Origin: Saprospiraceae bacterium
GTDB lineage: Bacteria > Bacteroidota > Bacteroidia > Chitinophagales > Saprospiraceae
Direction: 5' to 3'
NCBI GenBank assembly: GCA_027488855.1
Contig: JAIYAV010000092.1
Location: 1-33,549 of the forward strand
Length of the DNA stretch: 33,549 bases
In this document: one piece after another, positions 29,880 to 33,549 of the stretch
How the letters are laid out: the number at the start of each line of letters is the position of its first letter
How positions within the stretch are numbered: position 1 is the stretch's first letter
Notes under the pieces: model-generated
Databases searched by the model: none
What the model saw: the letters and a program-made list of their open reading frames with translations, nothing else
What the model was told of the DNA's origin: nothing
Position numbers and translations under genes: made by a program

Positions 29880-32771
29880 ATGGCCTTGCAGACCTACCTC
29901 GACCATATCCGCACCCACATCCAAAAGGACGAACTCTCCGCCGCCCTCCAGCAATTGCGTGACCTGCTCGAAAACAGCCCCAAACTCGACGAGGTCATTC
30001 AACAAACTGGCCGTTTCGCCCACATCCGCAAGCAGATCCGCCTGGGAACTGTTCATTTCGAAGACGCAACCGTGACTAGGAACCAAATCAGTGCAGCTTT
30101 GCTGGAATTGCTCAGCGAGATTGAAAAGGAAGGGGTAAAACCGGAACTGGCTGGAGAAGTAGAAAAGGCAATATCAATAATTAACAGCAAAAATGTAGCC
30201 TCTGGCACTTTTTCAGCGGGCGGCGACATCAAAATTGGTGATACCATCACCCATGTCCACCATTACAGCGGAGTAGAAATTCCCCGCCTGCTCACTCCCC
30301 CACCCTTTCTGCCCGAAATCTTTCTCGGCAGAACGGACGACCTCCTCCACATTCACGATTTATTGTTTGCCCCCAATGGCAACCTGCTCCTGCTCGTAAA
30401 TGGCGAAGGCGGCGTAGGCAAAACCTCCATTGCTTCCAAATACTACCATACCTACCAGGAAGAATACGCCCACGTAGCCTGGGTGTTTAAAGAAAACAGC
30501 ATTGCCGATGCTCTCCTGCTCCTGGCCATGCCGCTGGGCGTAAGATTTGATGAAAAATGGGACAGCACGCAACGCCTCGAAGTACTGCTCCAGGCCATGG
30601 CCAACCTCAAAAAACCTTGTTTGTTGATCATCGACAATGCCAATGAGCTGGATGACCTGAGTGCCTATTTGCCCCAATTGCAGCGTTGCAGTAATTTTCA
30701 TGTCTTGCTCACTACCCGCATCAGCAAATACCGCCAAGCTGCTTTTTACAAAATCAATCCGCTCCCGCAAGACCTCGCCTTAAAAGCCTTCAAATCCCAT
30801 TACCTGGCCTTTGAGGCCGTTGAAGAAGCACTCTTTTTCGACATCTACGCGGCGGTGCAAGGCAATACCCTCGTATTGGAGTTGCTGGCCAAAAACCTCA
30901 ACCACTTCAACAACGAGCTAAAAAAACATTACCTACTGGCGGATTTAAACCGCGATTTGGAACAGAGTTTGTTGGGCTTGAGCAAAAGTACCAGCGTACA
31001 AACCATCTACCAGGGCTTGCGCGAAGAGACGCCCGAGTCCATCATCGCGGCCATGTACGACCTGGGTGCCTTACCCACTGAAGAAAGTAGCCTGCTTTCC
31101 GTCTTTGCGGTGCTGCCGGCCGAAAGTATCCCTTTTATGCGCCTGGAAACACTCTTGCCCGACCATGCCGATCTCGATACTCACTTGTTTGCACTGGCCC
31201 AAAAAGGTTGGATAGAATACAATGTTGCTGGAAAAGCTTTTAAATGTAGCCCGGTGGTGCAGGAAGTGGTGCGGATGAAACAAGTTGATCTATTGGAAAA
31301 TTGTAACTCCCTGATCAATGCCCTCTGCGAGCAATTGGATCGTGAAATTTTGCACCTCGACAATTACCAGCACTCGACTTTGTTTGTACGCTATGCCGAG
31401 GCTGTACTTGCTTCTTTTAAGGTTGCAGAAAATAATCTAGGAACTTTGTGCCAAAATATTGGAACGTTTTACAACGATACTGGCGATTTAAATAAAGCTT
31501 TGTCCATCTACCAAAAAATGGAGGCCATTCAAAACGAATTGCTCAATGCTCAACCAGAGAATACTAACTTCAAAAACGGCTTGGCAATTTCGTATGAAAA
31601 ACTCGGGAAAACCCACCGCGAACTGGGCAACCTGAGCCAGGCTTTGACTATCTTTGAAAGCGAGACAAAATTATTTGAGGAGTTGTACAGGGTTTCCCCA
31701 GAAAAAGTAAAATTCAAAAATGGCCTAGCTAGTTCGTATCAATACCTTGGAGATACTCACGGCCGTCTTGGAAATTTGAACTTGGCTTTGACCTTTTTTG
31801 GATTATCAAACAAGCTGGAAAAAGAATTATTTGAGGCTTATCCTCAAAATGTGGCTATCAAAAAAGGCTTGGCAATTTCTTACCAACACCTTGGAAATAC
31901 CCACCGCACTCTAGGCAATTTGCCACAGGCCTTGACTTTTTTTAAAGAAGAGACAAAACTATTTGAAGAACTGTACATGGTCTATACACAAAATATAAAA
32001 CTAAAAAATAGCTTAGCCATTTCTTATCAATACCTTGGAGATACCTACGGCCGTCTCGGAAATTTGAACTTGGCTTTGACTTTTTTTGAATTATCTAACG
32101 AGCTGGAAAAAGAATTATTCGTGGCTTATCCCCAAAATGTAGATTTCAAAAATGGCTTGGCGATTTCGTATCAACACCTTGGAAATACTAACCGCGCTCT
32201 GGGTAATTTGCAAAAGGCTTTGACTTTTTTTGAACAAACCAACGAGCTAGAAAAAGAACTCTACGCGGCTTATCCGCAAAATGTGTCCTTCAAAAACGCC
32301 TTGGCCATTTCGTATGAAAAACTCGGAGAAACCCACAGCGACTTGGGCAATTTGCAAAAGGCTTTGACTTTTTTTGAAAAAGCTATTGAAATATCGAAAG
32401 AACTGTACACGGCTTATCCGCAAAATGTGAAATTCAAAAACGGCTTGGCCATTTCGTATTCAAAACTCGGGCAAACCCACAGCGACCTGGACAATTTGCA
32501 ACAGGCTTTGACTTTTTTTGAAAACTACAACGCTTTAGAAAAAGAACTATACGCGGCCTATCCACAAAATGTGAAATTCAAAAACGGCTTGGCCGCTTCG
32601 TATGCTCAAATTGGTGCATTTTATCGAGATCAAAAAGAAGACCCAAATAAAGCAAAGGAAAATTTTCAACATTGCTACACACTCTGGAAGGAATTATCAG
32701 AGGCATATCCTGCCTATGTGGAATTTAGGAGGAATTTTGATTGGGCGAAAGAGGCGCTGGGAGAGGAATAA
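29880..32771 (+). CDS. NLR-like STAND NTPase: EAD11-like - P-loop NTPase - TPR array
   Basis: This 963-residue protein has no signal peptide or membrane segment. Residues 1-85 form a small helical domain (MALQTYLDHIRTHIQKDELS .. RKQIRLGTVHFEDATVTRNQ) that fits effector-associated domain 11, an adaptor of STAND conflict systems. A beta-type linker with AGGDIKIGDTI (about 113-123) leads to the NTPase: FLGRTDDLLHIHDLL, Walker A GEGGVGKTS (175-183), Walker B PCLLIIDNA (about 246-254), HVLLTTR (274-280). A winged-helix region follows (about 380-500), then TPRs from about 517 to 960, including eight 48-residue units beginning FKNGLAISY. Proteins of this build act as NLR-like sensors: the repeats detect a trigger, the NTPase oligomerises, and the EAD recruits an effector with a matching EAD. 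No such effector lies in the window. The trigger and any defence role are inferred. Confidence 0.87.
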   Translation: MALQTYLDHIRTHIQKDELSAALQQLRDLLENSPKLDEVIQQTGRFAHIRKQIRLGTVHFEDATVTRNQISAALLELLSEIEKEGVKPELAGEVEKAISIINSKNVASGTFSAGGDIKIGDTITHVHHYSGVEIPRLLTPPPFLPEIFLGRTDDLLHIHDLLFAPNGNLLLLVNGEGGVGKTSIASKYYHTYQEEYAHVAWVFKENSIADALLLLAMPLGVRFDEKWDSTQRLEVLLQAMANLKKPCLLIIDNANELDDLSAYLPQLQRCSNFHVLLTTRISKYRQAAFYKINPLPQDLALKAFKSHYLAFEAVEEALFFDIYAAVQGNTLVLELLAKNLNHFNNELKKHYLLADLNRDLEQSLLGLSKSTSVQTIYQGLREETPESIIAAMYDLGALPTEESSLLSVFAVLPAESIPFMRLETLLPDHADLDTHLFALAQKGWIEYNVAGKAFKCSPVVQEVVRMKQVDLLENCNSLINALCEQLDREILHLDNYQHSTLFVRYAEAVLASFKVAENNLGTLCQNIGTFYNDTGDLNKALSIYQKMEAIQNELLNAQPENTNFKNGLAISYEKLGKTHRELGNLSQALTIFESETKLFEELYRVSPEKVKFKNGLASSYQYLGDTHGRLGNLNLALTFFGLSNKLEKELFEAYPQNVAIKKGLAISYQHLGNTHRTLGNLPQALTFFKEETKLFEELYMVYTQNIKLKNSLAISYQYLGDTYGRLGNLNLALTFFELSNELEKELFVAYPQNVDFKNGLAISYQHLGNTNRALGNLQKALTFFEQTNELEKELYAAYPQNVSFKNALAISYEKLGETHSDLGNLQKALTFFEKAIEISKELYTAYPQNVKFKNGLAISYSKLGQTHSDLDNLQQALTFFENYNALEKELYAAYPQNVKFKNGLAASYAQIGAFYRDQKEDPNKAKENFQHCYTLWKELSEAYPAYVEFRRNFDWAKEALGEE
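31569..32720 (+). repeat. Eight 144-base tandem units encoding 48-residue TPRs
   Basis: Units start at about 31569 and every 144 bases after that (protein residues 564, 612, 660, 708, 756, 804, 852, 900), each coding for (F/I/L)K(N/K)xLAxSYxxLGxTxxxLGNLxxALTFF and a charged helix ending AYPQNV. At DNA level units 2 and 4 are closest: 31737-31853 and 32025-32141 agree at about 106 of 117 bases by eye, a 288-base period. Units 3 and 5 also pair. A two-unit block was therefore duplicated more recently than the rest. The last unit is divergent and ends the array. Confidence 0.88.
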
Positions 32772-32825
32772 TGAATGTCATTTAGTACCCATTCCTGAAT
32801 AAAGCAGGTCAACGTGCGGGGTATC

Positions 32826-33014
32826 GACCAGCGGCAGCGCCGCACAACGTCACTAGCCACAATGCCCGAATGTCCGGTAAAGGTGCAGCGCACCGAAACC
32901 CGCAATATTGAAACATTGGCAGAAATCAACGTGCGGCAATGTTCCGCTGCGCTGCAGCTCCAACCCAACTTATCACCTTGCCCCTAGTGACGTTTCGCGG
33001 CGCTGCCGCTGGTC
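32826..33014. repeat. GC-rich inverted repeat after the STAND gene
   Basis: The arms 32826-32856 (GACCAGCGGCAGCGCCGC, then AACGTCACTAG) and 32984-33014 are inverted copies with 2 mismatches in 31. The 127-base interior includes further related palindromic pieces (GTGCAGCGCAC; AACGTGCGG twice). A weaker outer pair (CCTGAAT near 32794 and ATTCAGG near 33024) suggests a longer original element of about 240 bp. It is much more GC-rich than its surroundings. Confidence 0.8.
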
Positions 33015-33099
33015 TTTGCGCATGATTCAGGGTTGCGTAGCAAGGGTAGGGCGCTTATTTGAATTCAACCATAAGCGGCATGATGGGAAAACGGACGAA

Positions 33100-33549
33100 A
33101 CGGATTGAACGGATTTAAACGGATTTTGGCTTTTGCCTTCGGCAACGCCTTCTTTGTTTTTTGTTAAATAACGTGAGTTTTGATTTTATTGATTTTTTTA
33201 CCGCAGAGTTTCGCAGAGTAAACCACAGAGTTTCTCAGAGTTTAATTGGTTTTTAGGAGTTTTACCACCTCTGGTGGCTGGAGGTCGAGTACGATTAAAA
33301 TCTGATTGTTAGCGCCATTTAGTGTTTATTCAATGCGCCTCTGAGTACGCTTAGCCACCAAAGGTGGCCTAAACTCTGAGAAACTCTGTGGTTTACTCTG
33401 CGAAACTCTGCGGTAAAAAATGTGGTGGATGAATAGCTTTTTTGTCAAAAAAATACGATAATTCATTGATATTCAATATGAATAAATCAAAACTCACGTT
33501 ACACTTGCCGCCGTAGGCGGAAAAATCCGTTTAAATCCGTTCAATCCGT
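33100..33549. repeat. Nested composite palindrome reaching the window edge
   Basis: Several inverted pairs are nested in order. Outermost is a 28-bp perfect pair of ACGGATT words (33100-33127 with 33522-33549). Next come a weaker TTGCC-GGC-rich pair, then TAACGTGAGTTTTGATTT (33169-33190 with 33481-33501, one-base gap) and the 51-bp perfect pair at 33194-33244 and 33370-33420. Inside are two small CCACC/GGTGG hairpins around a unique core. No open frame of note lies inside. The element probably continues to the right, because the left side has more ACGG words outside position 33100. Confidence 0.9.
33194..33420. repeat. Perfect 51-bp inverted repeat within the composite palindrome
   Basis: The arms 33194-33244 and 33370-33420 are identical inverted copies, with a 125-base loop. 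Each arm is itself two near-identical ~23-base direct units (ACCGCAGAGTTTCGCAGAGT and ACCACAGAGTTTCTCAGAGT, two differences). The lack of any mismatch in 51 bp implies a recent origin, or active maintenance by gene conversion or copying. Confidence 0.95.

Noticed and set aside
31569-32720. Regular 144-base repeats as a CRISPR-like or DNA-level satellite array
   Set aside because: The period is a multiple of three, the frame is open throughout and the units encode canonical TPR helices; there are no short invariant repeats with unique spacers.
33100-33549. A retron msr-msd or group II intron fold
   Set aside because: No reverse transcriptase is encoded nearby, and the structure is a set of straight nested palindromes without the typical branched RNA layout.

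Overview
The window reads as chromosomal DNA of a Bacteroidota bacterium, most likely of the Saprospiria (Haliscomenobacter/Lewinella-like). This is an inference from several features: a C-terminal type IX secretion (T9SS) sorting tail, a hybrid histidine kinase with an AraC output domain, a DUF4296 lipoprotein, DUF1593 and GH78 secreted enzymes, TAnnTTTG-type promoter boxes, and a large NLR-like STAND ATPase with an effector-associated domain. No rRNA or tRNA gene, CRISPR array, transposase or phage gene is visible.

Layout. 1-4.5 kb: the end of an uncharacterised helical protein, a lipoprotein, then a membrane protein, a NarL-type histidine kinase and its LuxR-type regulator in one tight operon. 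4.25-9.5 kb: a segment bounded by two copies of a LuxR-regulator 3' end, the right one a fragment, with a fragment of a DUF5597 glycosidase just inside the left boundary. It carries a hybrid TPR-kinase-receiver-AraC regulator followed by a secreted protein with a metal-binding-like HYQQDTWAH domain, a beta-trefoil and a bulb-type lectin tail. 9.5-17.3 kb: a secreted protein of unknown function, a GH78 alpha-L-rhamnosidase, a DUF1593 nucleoside-hydrolase-like protein, a DUF3592 membrane protein and an AraC fragment. 17.3-22.3 kb (minus strand): queA, a T9SS-exported BNR/sortilin-type protein and a small secreted protein. 22.4-25.7 kb: nicotinate phosphoribosyltransferase (pncB), an NrtR-type Nudix/winged-helix regulator, a SixA-like phosphatase and a DUF4296 lipoprotein. 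25.8-29.6 kb: a PhoB-type regulator with its kinase and an ABC-F ATPase. 29.9-32.8 kb: the EAD-STAND-TPR protein. 32.8-33.5 kb: non-coding DNA built almost wholly of palindromes.

Two points stand out. First, the STAND protein has the build of an NLR-like conflict/defence sensor: EAD11-like adaptor, P-loop NTPase, and an unusually regular 48-residue TPR array with evidence of recent internal duplication. Second, the window holds a set of long inverted repeats made from short repeated words: ATGATGA, GTTGAA, CTAAGGTG, CGCAGAGTTT and ACGGATT. Most lie between genes on either side of the ABC-F and STAND genes. One lies in frame inside the receiver domain of the hybrid regulator, adding about 28 residues. 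The last is a nested palindrome of at least 450 bp with perfect 51-bp arms that runs off the window edge.

For regulation, pncB has a recognisable promoter whose -7 box and GTG start are joined by a perfect 8-bp-arm palindrome. With an NrtR-family gene directly downstream, this suggests local control of NAD salvage.
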